DNA of 64,000 nt. Source: Paulinella micropora. Taxonomy: Eukaryota > Cercozoa > Imbricatea > Euglyphida > Paulinellidae. Where the stretch lies: assembly GCA_019918135.1 (NCBI GenBank), contig WBZZ01001248.1, positions 41,001 to 105,000 on the forward strand. Reading direction: 5' to 3'. Both the position numbers and the translations under genes were made by a program. This document shows, piece after piece, positions 11,146 through 20,558 of the stretch (position 1 is its first letter; each line of letters opens with the position of its first letter). Below the pieces are notes generated by a model. It saw only the letters and a program-made list of their open reading frames with translations. It was not told where the DNA came from and did no database searches.

Positions 11146-11826
11146 AAGTCATAGATATATTTTTTGGCTCCTTTACCTTTGAAGCTTCTAATCGTATGAA
11201 CACCCCTCGTCGGCTTCACTAGCTTAGTATTTACCGCCGTAGCCCCTAACAATGATACGGGGTCAAATGCGGTTCGGTAGTTAGTGGTTAGCTTCGCAGT
11301 CTTCGCCCGCTTACCTTTTGGATTAACTTTCACCGCCACTCTGTCAATTACTCCTTCAATGAGGTCTTTTGTGATACTGCCTTTATTGTATGTGGTCGCC
11401 CTTACACCCGTTTGTCGGCTCAGGTCTTTCGCAATCGTTCCTCCAAGGCTATGACCCGTTAACTTTTCCATATTTCTTTATCACTTCGTCAACCAGCTTT
11501 TGTTCTTCTTTATATCTCGGAGTTCTTTTCAATACTCCCTTTACCAATGCGACATCGGTTAATAAGTCCCGCTTATCCGCACTTCCTCTAAATGCTACAA
11601 TAGCTTTACCATCTTTTTCATATACGGTTGATTTTTCTTTGCTGACTACTGGCTTCCATCCGTCCGCACCCTTTCTATCTGACCGCGACAAATAGACATC
11701 CTCTGATAACTCCGCATTGCCTCCTTTTTGTTTCCTGTATTCTTTGCCCGCCTTTTTCAATGCTTCACCATAGGTTATGTTATGCTTAGCAGAGTAAGCC
11801 TTTACGAAGGCAATCCATTGAGACAT
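10926..11826 (-). pseudogene. Class 3 lipase-like alpha/beta hydrolase (frameshifted)
   Basis: Starts at ATG 11826. The N-terminal part has a W..FV..Y segment and a basic GG region. Then IVAFRGSADKRDLLTD matches the conserved FRGT...D block before the catalytic serine of Lipase_3 proteins. A one-base slip in an A run near 11464-11469 separates it from TGHSLGGTIAKDL, which carries the GxSxG nucleophile elbow. The downstream frame runs to 10926 and overlaps the 3' end of the convergent helicase (10926-11145), so its true C-terminus is uncertain and probably lies before 11145. Likely role: lipid or membrane attack in entry or egress; inferred. AATATAC sits just before the start. Confidence 0.65.
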
Positions 11827-11879
11827 TTCGTATATTATTAATTATTTAATTTTTTCCTGCCAACTATATACACCCTACT

Positions 11880-12158
11880 ATGTCCACCCTCACTAGACTG
11901 TGCGAGAAGTTCCAAAAACTTTCCATTGAAGGCGAAAAAAAATCCTTCTCGTTGGAAGATGTCCAAAAGGTAATCCACGACGAAATAAAAGCGATTGAAG
12001 AAATGAGAAATGCTCAACCCAAAGACACATTTCACTTCGGCAAATACAAGGGCAAAAAAATAGAAGACATCGCGAAGATTGACAAGCCATATATTGAATG
12101 GTTAGTTCGTCAGCCTTGGGTCCAAAATAAAGACGAATTGAAAAAGTATTTACCGTAA
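11880..12158 (+). CDS. Small protein with ExoX-like C-terminal domain
   Basis: 92 residues. The C-terminal half has FHFGKYKGKKIEDIA followed by YIEWLV and a tryptophan. This is the signature of the small domain found at the C-terminus of exodeoxyribonuclease-X-like proteins and in stand-alone phage and viral proteins (F-FGKYKG-D-YL-W). The N-terminal half is a charged helix. No nuclease catalytic residues are present, so it is more likely a nucleic-acid-binding accessory than an enzyme. It is the lone rightward gene between two leftward ones, with TATATAC about 12 nt before its ATG. Confidence 0.6.
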   Translation: MSTLTRLCEKFQKLSIEGEKKSFSLEDVQKVIHDEIKAIEEMRNAQPKDTFHFGKYKGKKIEDIAKIDKPYIEWLVRQPWVQNKDELKKYLP

Positions 12159-12785
12159 GAGATACATTTTACCTCTAATATTGATTTCTTTTTTTATAAT
12201 TCGCAGTATTGCTTTCTGTTTGTGGAAGTCGCTAAACTTGGTGAAGTGCGGTTCTTTCAAAAGGTTGTCTTCAACTTCTAATTCTCTATTCACTTCAAGG
12301 TATTGTTGAAGGATGTCTTTGAATTGTATGATGTCGAAGTGGTGGTCTACGTGGACATCAACCCGCTCATATATATCACCACTTATTTCGCATATATAAC
12401 GAGGTTCTACGAATACATCAATAGCCACGATGTCAAGATATTCTTGTATTTGAGGTCTTATCGTATTCCTGCTCGCTTCTTTTATCACTCTCGCCATTTT
12501 TTTAAATTTGCTAAGCCCTATAAGGTCAACACAACAATTCCACGAAAACTGCTTACCATTTACACGAAAGTGTTTTCTCCCAGTGGTCAAATTACTTTCA
12601 ACATCAATGATGCCATTTTTTAGACAAGGGTGATGGGTTATTAGGTCTCGCACGAAATTGCTATCTTCTGGGTTCAGCCCTTCTCCTTCGTTATATTTGT
12701 TTATCATTCTTCTTATGTAGGATTTGATAGATGCTTTTGTTAGAAACCTCCTACCACCCACAACATACAACTTACGACTATACAT
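12150..12785 (-). CDS. DUF3223/DCL-like protein
   Basis: 211 residues, uninterrupted. Residues about 40-90 (NFVRDLITHHP, then K..GI..I.V, HFRVNGKQFSW and C.DLIG) match the layout of the DCL/DUF3223 family, in which a small alpha/beta domain ends in a DFS-KC-like block. Plant DCL is involved in plastid rRNA maturation, but members also occur in phages and algal viruses with unknown role. The C-terminal half is helical and charged with no recognised domain. It overlaps the end of the convergent gene at 11880 by 9 nt. An AATATAGG element lies just before the start. Family call moderate, function unknown. Confidence 0.5.
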   Translation of the reverse strand: MYSRKLYVVGGRRFLTKASIKSYIRRMINKYNEGEGLNPEDSNFVRDLITHHPCLKNGIIDVESNLTTGRKHFRVNGKQFSWNCCVDLIGLSKFKKMARVIKEASRNTIRPQIQEYLDIVAIDVFVEPRYICEISGDIYERVDVHVDHHFDIIQFKDILQQYLEVNRELEVEDNLLKEPHFTKFSDFHKQKAILRIIKKEINIRGKMYLLR

Positions 12786-12842
12786 ATCTCCTATATTATT
12801 ATATTAGAAAAAATTATTACAAAAATTAATTATATATTCACA

Positions 12843-14094
12843 TCATTGATCTTCTAAGAAATTAACTATAACACTCACATTTCCTCCATTGTTGGGAGTT
12901 GATACAGACTTTTGTAAAAATGTTAGATTTTCGCCAGGAGAAAGTTGTATGTCGTAAGTTCGCAGGTCAATAAGCTGGCTAGAAGTAGCATTAACATACA
13001 GTTTTAGAATTACATCCGTCACAGTAGCACCACCAACGGCAGTCGCAGCGGTGTCCTTTGATACCATTGAAGTTTTGGTATCAATATCCGCAAAGTTCTC
13101 GCCAGTAAGTGCCCCAGTCGTTTTCACAATCCGCACTATATTAACTTTGCTGTCTTCGTTTGATATGCTCACGAGAGATGGATAAACAATTGAATAATTG
13201 GTCACACCATTAAAAGTTGTTTTATTTTTTATGCTGAGAATTGGACTTTCAGTGGTGCTCGCCTTTTCATCTCCTTCCGCTTCGTTTGTTATGCTTGAAT
13301 TAACAGTGTTGGAGCCCTCAATAAACATACTACAACTAGCTGTTTTTAATATTTGATTAGCATTACCAGTTCCATAATTTCTAATACAAGCTGAAAAAGG
13401 TAGGGTTGTATTTGAAAGACTAACACCCACATTCGCATTCGCATACCTAATTGTATGAACCAGCTGAAATTCTCCTGTGGTCTGATTTTCAATGTAGAAC
13501 CTTATAGCACCAAATCCTAAATATTGAAATTTAATCTGGAATACGTTACCTTTGGTCCAGTCTAAGGCGGGCATATCTTTTTGTCCCATCACACGGGTCG
13601 TCCCAGGTCGCTTGGGGAATAAGTGTCGGCACTCCTCCTGTAACACTGGCAATATTCATACCAGTCGCTCTTATTTTGTAAAAATAGAAGCCATTAGTAA
13701 AATCACTTTCGCCTATGCCGATATATGAATTGTAGTCTTTCGTTTCATCAGTATTCCATAAAGCAGTAAATCGTGTTAGAACTCCCATACCTGTTCTGTA
13801 TTTAATTCTTTTTTTACTCGTTCATACAGCATTCGCGGTCGTCTTCACATCTGTTTTAAGTTCGGCCATATTCGCATTAAATGAAATGGTCGCATCAGTT
13901 TGAGTTAATGTCCATATCCGTGTATTAATTGTGTATGGAAAAATCTCTTGTAGGACTGGTGTTAATGAACTGGTTAATGCTTCACCAAAGGCGGTTTTCA
14001 TATGATTGGTTTCAATGTGTCCGTCATACCCGACTTTGACATTTACGAAATCTCCGTCTGGATTTTGTGCTATCAAATTTCTCTGGTGGCTCAT
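12843..14094 (-). pseudogene. Virion structural / receptor-binding-like protein (interrupted)
   Basis: The frame from ATG 14094 runs through an in-frame TGA at 13822-13824, resumes in the same frame to about 13582, then slips one base in an A5 run (13578-13582) and continues to the stop at 12843. Joined by similarity, the product is about 415 residues. It contains a domain common to many phage and algal-virus structural proteins: a KKRIKYRTGMGVLTRFTAL block, then IGIGESDFTNGFYF, WDDPCDGT, LDWTKGNVFQI, and FQYLGFGAIRFYIEN. The protein is probably an appendage or minor capsid component exposed on the particle. It lies immediately downstream of the MCP on the same strand. AATATAG sits 10 nt before the start. 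Confidence 0.65.
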
Positions 14095-14167
14095 TGTAGG
14101 TCTATATTGTTAAAAAAATAAATTAACTATCAAAAATAATAATTGTAATTACGATCTCAAAAACCTG

Positions 14168-15654
14168 CTAACTTATTGTAATCATATTCGCCTTAACTTG
14201 AACCTCTCGCTGAGTGATTGCCACGGTGTAATGGTTGAAGGCAGCATTCGCGGTTGTCGCAATAAACTCCCATCGTCGCTCAGTATCAAGGCTTAAACCA
14301 CTGATTTCATTTTGGTCCTTGCTCCACAGCGGGCGGGTATTATCCCAAGTATCAACCCAGAACCAGTTGTATTTATACACATCGTTATTCAACAAGGCCG
14401 AACCCTCAATCTTTGGTTTCAGATACATATAGTCTTCTTCATTCGCAGCATCAATGTTGAAATCTTGCTGACGGGCACCATCCAGAGTAGTGTAAAAATT
14501 GACAACCTTAGCGGCGGGACGGTTATCGTGGTCATAAGCTGTGTTCTTTCTTTCTTCTGTGTTAAAAACAGAGTGATAAATCTTCTTTAAACGGCGACCG
14601 TGGCCTCTGTCAAATCGCATAATAATATTTTGGGTTGTGCTTACGGGTGCAGTATTTTTGTAAACATAAGGATAATCAATATTGAAGCTCATACCTTCGG
14701 GGCTGGCAATCTTCTGCTGGATTGATTGAATGACATCAGGGTTCGTTTCAACCGCAAGAAACAAGGCAAGATTGGTGACATCGGCAGATACAGCCATAGG
14801 CATAGTAGCATTTAGTCCAGCAACAAAAGCAGTGCTAATAGCAGTAGCACCACCATTAGTCACTGTATAACCGGTTCTGTCAGTAGCACTCCACACAATT
14901 CGCATAGTCAAATCTCTGGAAACATAATAGTCTTATCAAGTGCGAAAATAGTATTGAGAATCATACCCAAAGGAATTTTAACATTAATAGCCAAAGCGGC
15001 ATTCGCTCCACTTCCCACAAGATACTTTGCCTCGTTGTAATTAACATTTACGGCGGACAGTGCTCCAACACCAGTCGTCAAAGCAGCATCATCGTGACGG
15101 CGAGCGGCAATCACGGGCTCTCTCAATAGATTCTGAGTTGATGCGGCAACATCGTTATTACCATCAACCGCCGCACGAAAGGCAGTTCTAGTTGCTTCAA
15201 CGGCACTAATGTTAATCAAGCCGTTAGCATTACACTTTTGGAGCATACAGCCATGTCCACTGGCATCACCATGGTTAGGAAGGTCAAGAAAATCCTTCAA
15301 GCTCATTTCTGGTTTCCACAACATCTTAGTCACTTGTCTAAGGTTGTTAACATCACACAGATAAACACCACTGCGGGTTTGAAGTTGTATCTGGCTAATT
15401 TGCGAAAGGCAATCCATAAAAATTCTTGAATAAGTGTTGGCACCAGCCGCTCTCATAGTATAAGTAAAACTCAAATAAGACCGAGCGAGATTAAAAGGTC
15501 GGCTAATAAGGTCAAAGCTTCGTTCTTGTCCACCAGCAGTGCTGACTTCAAATGTTCCAGAACCCTCACGAGGGGCCAGCTTATTCAAACGATACGAAGC
15601 ACTGATGTAGTCAGTCTTGCTGAAATCTAGTTCACCTCCGTGTTGTGTAGGCAT
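14168..15654 (-). pseudogene. Major capsid protein, double jelly-roll (one frameshift)
   Basis: Two abutting frames, 15654-14908 (248 aa) and 14911-14168 (247 aa), together make a protein of about 495 residues, the usual size of PLV/virophage MCPs. The junction at about 14918 reads as one missing base (MFPE then LTMRIVWSA). The N-terminal half has features seen in these MCPs: an SFDLISRPFNLARSYLSF segment and a following IQLQTRSGVYLCD. The C-terminal half ends in strands rich in V/T/Q. It forms the hexon-like shell together with the penton gene just upstream. Identification rests on length, position in the morphogenesis block and PLV-like sequence style; structure prediction would be decisive. 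Confidence 0.75.
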
Positions 15655-15714
15655 TTTTGTGTAAACTTACGATCAAAGGTTCCTATATTTTAATATGAGA
15701 AAAAAATAAAATAA

Positions 15715-16447
15715 TTAATTACCTGGGTTTAGGTTAATGGCTTGGTCGTTTTCGTCAGTCAAGTAAAACCGATACACATTGCTTGAACTCGTAGATAATC
15801 TTTTACCGTATTCACTACCTGAACCATCGTAGATAACAGAGCCAAACGGGATTTCATTCGCCGTGTACATTTCTTGGAGCACGTGGTTATCACCTTCCCC
15901 AACGAGGTCGCTTTGTAGATACAATGTTTTTTCACCAGTCAAGATTATGACATTTGGGGACCTAATGGTATTATTAGCAAAGAAATAAGTAGAGGACCGC
16001 TCAAAACCCATAATTTCGTGGATGCGAGTTTCGTCGTCAAATACAAACCGCGGTTGAATGTTAATGGGATTGTTCGCCACAGTAAATGTTAGCTTGCCGT
16101 CTTCGGGGTCGGTGTTTGTGTTGTTGCTTGTTATTGTATATGTATAGTCGTTCGGGCTTTCTGCGGTTAGCACCTCGGCCAGCTTATTTTTTAAGTTATT
16201 CATTGTGTAGTTTCCTTCGGGTATCGTAATGACCGCCTCATTACCATCCTCACTCAGAATAAAAGTGTTGTAAGGACTCACAGAGTAATACGACTTCGGC
16301 ACATAGATATGTAAAATTTTTACAGTGTGTCGGGTTGTCTAGCGATTTCATATCAATGGCGTGAGTGAAATCACTGTTCGTGCCGTTTATTCTATTTTTG
16401 CTATTGACATAGTAAATGTTAGAGCTCCTGCCTCCGCGGTATTCCAT
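15715..16447 (-). pseudogene. Penton / minor capsid protein (frameshifted)
   Basis: From ATG 16447 the N-terminus reads IYYVNSKNRINGTNSDF, a pattern typical of PLV and giant-virus minor capsid proteins (vdS.nR..gt.sdF). A one-base slip in an A5 run near 16312-16320 moves to the frame beginning PKSYYSVSPYNTFIL, again characteristic, followed by the TIPEGNYTM segment (IP.GNY). Full product about 243 residues, predicted beta-rich and compatible with a single jelly-roll vertex protein. It lies directly upstream of the MCP. ATTATATAGG precedes the start by a few bases. Confidence 0.7.
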
Positions 16448-16487
16448 CGCACCTATATAATGAAAAATATATTTTTGTTTTTATTGC

Positions 16488-18299
16488 TTAAATGAAGGTA
16501 TCAAAGCCGTAGCCGTTCTGTGTTTTCAACTCCTCCGCTTCTTTTTCTTTCAAATCAGTCCAACCGCTGGCGAATTTGAACTTATTACCTTTCGCCCGCT
16601 CTAACAAAAACCTAATACTATGCCACCCGCAGGTATCTGTTGTGTCGCTTTGGTTTTTAACCTGATTAACCTTCATAAGCAGATATGTGTTCGGCTTACT
16701 CTTTTCAATAAGCTGTTTCATTTGGTGTAGAAATAGCTCGGTCGGCTTATACAGTGCGAGAGGGTCGTAGATTTCAATAGAGTCGTCTTTAATGGTGTCA
16801 ATCCAAACAGCAATCCAATGCGAGCCTGGTTGACTAGACTTATCCAAGTTCATAATAAATCCATACTTCTTTCTTTTTTCTGGTTTCAGTTTGTTTATTT
16901 CGTCGCTCGCTACTGTCCCTAAATACCATTCGTGCTTTTTCATAATGTTGTCTATTTCGTCCGTCATTAAACCTCTGCCTTCCCCCGCTAAGTTCGCGGG
17001 TAGCTTTTGTTGCTCTTCTGTTGTCGGTTGTTGCTCTTCTGTTGGTGGTTCGGTGGCTGGCGGTTGTTGTGGTGGTTGCTCTTCTGTTGGTGGTTCGGTG
17101 GCTGGTGGCGGTTGTTGCTCTTCTGCGGGTGGTTGTTGCGGTTGTTGTATCTGGAATTCATTTGAAAGTGCTTTATATGTGTTGGGGTCGGCATACATTT
17201 TGTTTATTAGTGTATTTACTAATTCTTTTTTCTTTGATTTGGTCTTCCATTCACTTCGTTTCAAATGCTTTTTTATCATCATCTTAGTTAATATTTTTTT
17301 AATGATGTCTTCCAATTTTTTAGCACCAGTTCCGCCCTGTGCGGTTAGACCTATTAAAGCATTTTCCAATTCTTCAAGTGTCATACCAGCTGTTATATTA
17401 AGTTCGCCCTGTCTAACAGCTATGATTTCTTGAATATAACCTTTGGCCGTTCTGCCTTCGGCATCTTTGTTTCCGTGTTTGCTCCTCCTCGTTTTCCACC
17501 CTAGTTTTTTCGCTAAACTATTTACACTAATCTGTCTTTTCTTACCACCACTAGCAAATAGTGTTTGAGCTCTTTCTAGATTTGCTATAAATGCTTTTCT
17601 GTCCGATTCCTCCGCTTTCTGTTCTGCTTCCATTGCTTGCTGTCTTAAATCGTCTTGTCGTTGTTTCGCTTCATCATTCCTTCTTTTGATTTCCTCCGCA
17701 AATGCTATGGCTTCTTCTTCGGACAAAACATACTGTCTTCCTTTTCTTTCCCTTTGTTTTCTTTCACTTCTTTTTAATTCGCCTTTTGTTTCATTCAATG
17801 CTCTTGCTCTTTCAACCAAAGCATCGTTAATCGCATTTTGTCTTTTCATTTCTCCGTCAATATTAGCCAATCTTTGAGCTTGTGCTGTTTCGGTCTGTAT
17901 GAGTGCGAGTTGATTTCTTTTCGTTTCTGCTTCTCGCTCTTCTATTTTCTTTTGTTGTTCTTTTGCTTCTTTGTCTTTCTTTTCTAGCTCGTGTATTTGC
18001 TCATACTTTTCCAGTTTGAGTTTATCTAGTTGATTATTTACCTGATTGCGGTTCTCGTGTTCAAGACGGTTGAATTCGGACTTAATTACTTTCTCGCGGG
18101 CTTTACTCCGCCGTTTGGGTTTGTTCTTATATTTCAGAAACAGTTCAACGATTTGAAGTGTTGAAAGGTCATTCGTTTTCTCGCCAAAGTTGAGATATGC
18201 TCGTTTGCCTTTCACTTTAATATACGGTTTGCCATCTTTGGTTCTGTATATCCTCGGCGGTCGTTGTTTTCGCACACCTCCTCTTCTTAATTTTTTCAT
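16488..18299 (-). CDS. Adenovirus-type cysteine protease with long coiled-coil N-terminus
   Basis: 603 residues, intact. The last about 115 residues form the protease: GSHWIAVW (His494), IEIYDP (Asp512), a Gln near 550 (VKNQSD) and TCGWHS (Cys557), the His-Asp/Glu-Gln-Cys order of adenovirus/Ulp1-type maturation proteases. The N-terminus (1-50) is very basic. Residues about 70-260 are a Lys/Glu/Gln/Arg coiled coil. Residues about 390-440 are a low-complexity Pro/Gln/Glu/Thr linker with repeated PPTEEQ units. Such a large N-terminal extension is unusual; the protein may double as a scaffold or core component. Expected substrates are virion proteins with GG-type sites, such as the neighbour at 18357. 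Confidence 0.85.
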   Translation of the reverse strand: MKKLRRGGVRKQRPPRIYRTKDGKPYIKVKGKRAYLNFGEKTNDLSTLQIVELFLKYKNKPKRRSKAREKVIKSEFNRLEHENRNQVNNQLDKLKLEKYEQIHELEKKDKEAKEQQKKIEEREAETKRNQLALIQTETAQAQRLANIDGEMKRQNAINDALVERARALNETKGELKRSERKQRERKGRQYVLSEEEAIAFAEEIKRRNDEAKQRQDDLRQQAMEAEQKAEESDRKAFIANLERAQTLFASGGKKRQISVNSLAKKLGWKTRRSKHGNKDAEGRTAKGYIQEIIAVRQGELNITAGMTLEELENALIGLTAQGGTGAKKLEDIIKKILTKMMIKKHLKRSEWKTKSKKKELVNTLINKMYADPNTYKALSNEFQIQQPQQPPAEEQQPPPATEPPTEEQPPQQPPATEPPTEEQQPTTEEQQKLPANLAGEGRGLMTDEIDNIMKKHEWYLGTVASDEINKLKPEKRKKYGFIMNLDKSSQPGSHWIAVWIDTIKDDSIEIYDPLALYKPTELFLHQMKQLIEKSKPNTYLLMKVNQVKNQSDTTDTCGWHSIRFLLERAKGNKFKFASGWTDLKEKEAEELKTQNGYGFDTFI

Positions 18300-18356
18300 A
18301 TGTATATTGTTAGAAAAAAAATTAATATAATATTTACATTTGAACCTACCGCGGGG

Positions 18357-18668
18357 TTACCGAAATTTAACGGCTCCTCCTCGTTGCTTGCCGTAGCCTT
18401 GCTTCATCGCAGCCTTCGCTACACGGTCCGCATAAGGCACTCCGACATCGCTCAGAAAAGTAGCACCCCTTGAAATCAATTGATTCTTCTTGATAAATCT
18501 ATTAGCATCCAATATGGCTTGTCCGACTTTCTTCCAGTTGACTTTGCCTCCTGCTTGTTTCTTTTTTGATTTTCTTTTCCCTCCTGCTTGTGGCATTTTG
18601 ACTGGGCTTGGATTGTATCCGATATTGTATCCTGCTGGTTGTGAAATAATCACTGGTGATGTTGGCAT
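18357..18668 (-). CDS. Small basic AGG-rich virion protein
   Basis: 103 residues, Lys/Gly-rich. It contains three GG-bearing motifs (QAGGKRK, QAGGKVN, QRGGAVK) and a central amphipathic segment ending in GYGKQRGG. The composition and GG motifs recall adenovirus core and lytic polypeptides (pX or pVI-like), which are cleaved by the viral protease encoded next to it. It sits between protease and ATPase genes, and ATTATATAG directly abuts its ATG. Function as a DNA-condensing or membrane-active virion protein is inference. Confidence 0.55.
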   Translation of the reverse strand: MPTSPVIISQPAGYNIGYNPSPVKMPQAGGKRKSKKKQAGGKVNWKKVGQAILDANRFIKKNQLISRGATFLSDVGVPYADRVAKAAMKQGYGKQRGGAVKFR

Positions 18669-18701
18669 CTATATAATGTGTGAAAAAAATAAATAATAAA
18701 A

Positions 18702-19529
18702 TTAAGTAAAACGAATATTGAAGTTCTTTCGTAATTCGTCAGAGACCGCATCCACATACAAAAAGTTAAATCTTTCTTTCGTCGCCTCGTGATATTTTTC
18801 AATGAAGTAGTCTAGGTCGTATCCGAGGTCGAGATGTTTATACACGAGTTCAATTTTATCCTGAGACTGTCCTGGAAAAATGAGTAGGTAGTCTAGCTGT
18901 TTGATTGCCTCAGGCTTCAAATCGTTCAAATACTGCGAGCTCATAATCACCTTTGACTTGTAGTGTCTATTTTTTTTAAGTAGGTCGCTTACTGATTTAT
19001 CTCTGAGCCCGCTACCCAAATCATCTAACACGAAAACAACTTCTGGTGTGATGTATTTGCTCGGTCTCTCCACCTTTTCGCCTTCCTCCTTTTTCTTTTT
19101 GTCCTCTTTTCCAAAATAAAGAAACTTCGGCTTTTCTACTTCCTCTTTACCGTCTTGAATGATTTCGCCTTCTTCTTGCTCTTCGTCTGGCTTATTGAGC
19201 TTGTCCAACTCGTAATCAATCACACTGTATCCGTCCGTTTTCAAATATGTGTATATAGCCATCGGGTTTCCCTTCTTCTTGAAGTGCTTAACCATTTCTT
19301 TGTAGATGTGGTCCTTGTGTATTGTGCTGGCGATAATAACAATACGGGTCTTTTTGTCGGTAGTTCGTTTCAGGATTTCGAACAGTGCTGTCGTCTTGCC
19401 ACTCTTCTTGCGAGCGAGAAGAAAAATATTGGCATACGGTTCATCAAATAACTTATATCCTTTTGCCAACTTGTCTCCATCTCCGTTTTGTCTGACTGGT
19501 TTCACCTTTACATTATTGATTTTCTCCAT
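18702..19529 (-). CDS. A32-like (FtsK/HerA) DNA packaging ATPase
   Basis: 275 residues, intact. Walker A is at residues 39-46 (LARKKSGKTT) and Walker B at about 164-171 (VVFVLDDLG). The MSSQYLNDL segment has the sensor-like Gln typical of the family. A charged insertion (about 113-155, Glu/Lys-rich) separates the two nucleotide motifs and lengthens the usual core. It drives genome translocation into preformed capsids. Flanked by the small basic protein and a small structural gene, all leftward. The start is supported by ATTTATATAA just upstream. Confidence 0.88.
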   Translation of the reverse strand: MEKINNVKVKPVRQNGDGDKLAKGYKLFDEPYANIFLLARKKSGKTTALFEILKRTTDKKTRIVIIASTIHKDHIYKEMVKHFKKKGNPMAIYTYLKTDGYSVIDYELDKLNKPDEEQEEGEIIQDGKEEVEKPKFLYFGKEDKKKKEEGEKVERPSKYITPEVVFVLDDLGSGLRDKSVSDLLKKNRHYKSKVIMSSQYLNDLKPEAIKQLDYLLIFPGQSQDKIELVYKHLDLGYDLDYFIEKYHEATKERFNFLYVDAVSDELRKNFNIRFT

Positions 19530-19543
19530 CGTTTATATAAATA

Positions 19544-19906
19544 TTAACCCAAAAATTCTAAACAAATAACAATTCTTCCATCTAGTTGGTCGGTCTCAAT
19601 ATTTCCGCTGTCTGTTTTAAGCACCCTAAACGAATACTGGCCATCGGTCCAATTAATAATTCCCAAATTGTAGCTTAGATTTGAAATGTTTGCGGTGTTG
19701 CTATCGGCGAATGTGCCAATAATTCCAATGCGGTCCATATGAAGGATTTTTGTTTTCGTCTCGGTCATATTATTCATATAATGGATAAACTTAACATTCA
19801 TCCTGGTTGGTGTAAAGTTCATTTGAATGTTTTTGTCAAATGTCTTGCTACCGCCAACAAAATCATTACTCAGAAAAATAATCTTTTGGTATTTATAGTC
19901 CGCCAT
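19544..19906 (-). CDS. Small predicted beta-rich virion protein
   Basis: 120 residues, intact, no recognised family. It alternates hydrophobic and polar residues and has few charges, compatible with a beta-sandwich. It ends close to the ATPase start and begins next to a divergent gene, so it is probably co-expressed with the morphogenesis block. AATATAG lies 17-23 nt before its ATG. A minor structural role is inferred from position only. Confidence 0.5.
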   Translation of the reverse strand: MADYKYQKIIFLSNDFVGGSKTFDKNIQMNFTPTRMNVKFIHYMNNMTETKTKILHMDRIGIIGTFADSNTANISNLSYNLGIINWTDGQYSFRVLKTDSGNIETDQLDGRIVICLEFLG

Positions 19907-19911
19907 TTGCG

Positions 19912-20175
19912 ATGCCCTCTATATTACTGCTTATAAACTTTTTATTAATTAATATTTCTGCTCGGACCGCTTGTGATTTCTATTCACGGGTCAGTGATAA
20001 AAAAAATGAAAGTTGTGTGTGGTGTATTCAAAAAGGAATAGAAACCAAATTTAAATGTGTGTATAAGCCGATGAGTGATTGGTGTGTTAGTTTTGATGAA
20101 GCTATTCCGATAATCTGTGCTGGTGATGCTTCTTGGTATAAAACTCAACTATATGAATGTTCATTTCTTACTTGA
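19912..20175 (+). CDS. Secreted cysteine-rich (PSI-like) small protein
   Basis: 87 residues. The N-terminus is a strong signal peptide (hydrophobic core MPSILLLINFLLI, then ISARTA). The mature part has seven cysteines with a C...CVWC...C...WC...C spacing close to the PSI (plexin-semaphorin-integrin) domain. It is divergent from the gene at 19544, sharing a 5 nt gap. A secreted or luminal disulphide-rich product is unusual in a small DNA virus; it could be a host-derived adhesion or interaction module. It overlaps the convergent gene at 20161-20502 by 15 nt. Confidence 0.55.
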   Translation: MPSILLLINFLLINISARTACDFYSRVSDKKNESCVWCIQKGIETKFKCVYKPMSDWCVSFDEAIPIICAGDASWYKTQLYECSFLT

Positions 20176-20502
20176 AGATGGAGAAGGAAGGCATATTCCA
20201 ATCAATAGTGTTAAAATACCGACGTACGTGTTGGCCGTCTCACACGGAATGTTCTTTTCAGATAACCTCACGATACAAAGGGTTATAATCGCGATAATGA
20301 TAGCCATTTGAAATAAGTATTTGATAAGTCTGCTGTCAGTTTTTCGCTTCGTCATACAACAGTCCCAGTTGTCTTCGTATTCGTGGTCTAATTTCTTTTC
20401 TTCCTGCTTAATTTGGACGTCTAGCACGCGGTTCTTCAACTCGGGTGTCAGTTCGCCGCCATCTACTTCTATGACGGGTGCTGGATGTAGTCTAGGGGGC
20501 AT
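20161..20502 (-). CDS. Small membrane protein with two TM segments
   Basis: Start chosen at ATG 20502 (113 residues); a GTG at 20532 would add ten residues. The N-terminal about 65 residues are polar and charged, with a WDCCMTKRKTD juxtamembrane segment. Two hydrophobic helices follow (about FQMAIIIAIITLCIV and YVGILTLLIGICLP) joined by a short loop with one Cys, and the tail reads LPSPSSSKK. The TM-C-TM-LPSP layout is, from memory, a recurrent type of small PLV membrane protein. It may be an internal-membrane or entry-related virion component. AATATAG lies about 50 nt upstream. Confidence 0.55.
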   Translation of the reverse strand: MPPRLHPAPVIEVDGGELTPELKNRVLDVQIKQEEKKLDHEYEDNWDCCMTKRKTDSRLIKYLFQMAIIIAIITLCIVRLSEKNIPCETANTYVGILTLLIGICLPSPSSSKK

Positions 20503-20558
20503 TGGGTGTAAGTGCTTTTTTTCAAAAACCACTTACGATCTCAAAAACTATATTGGGA

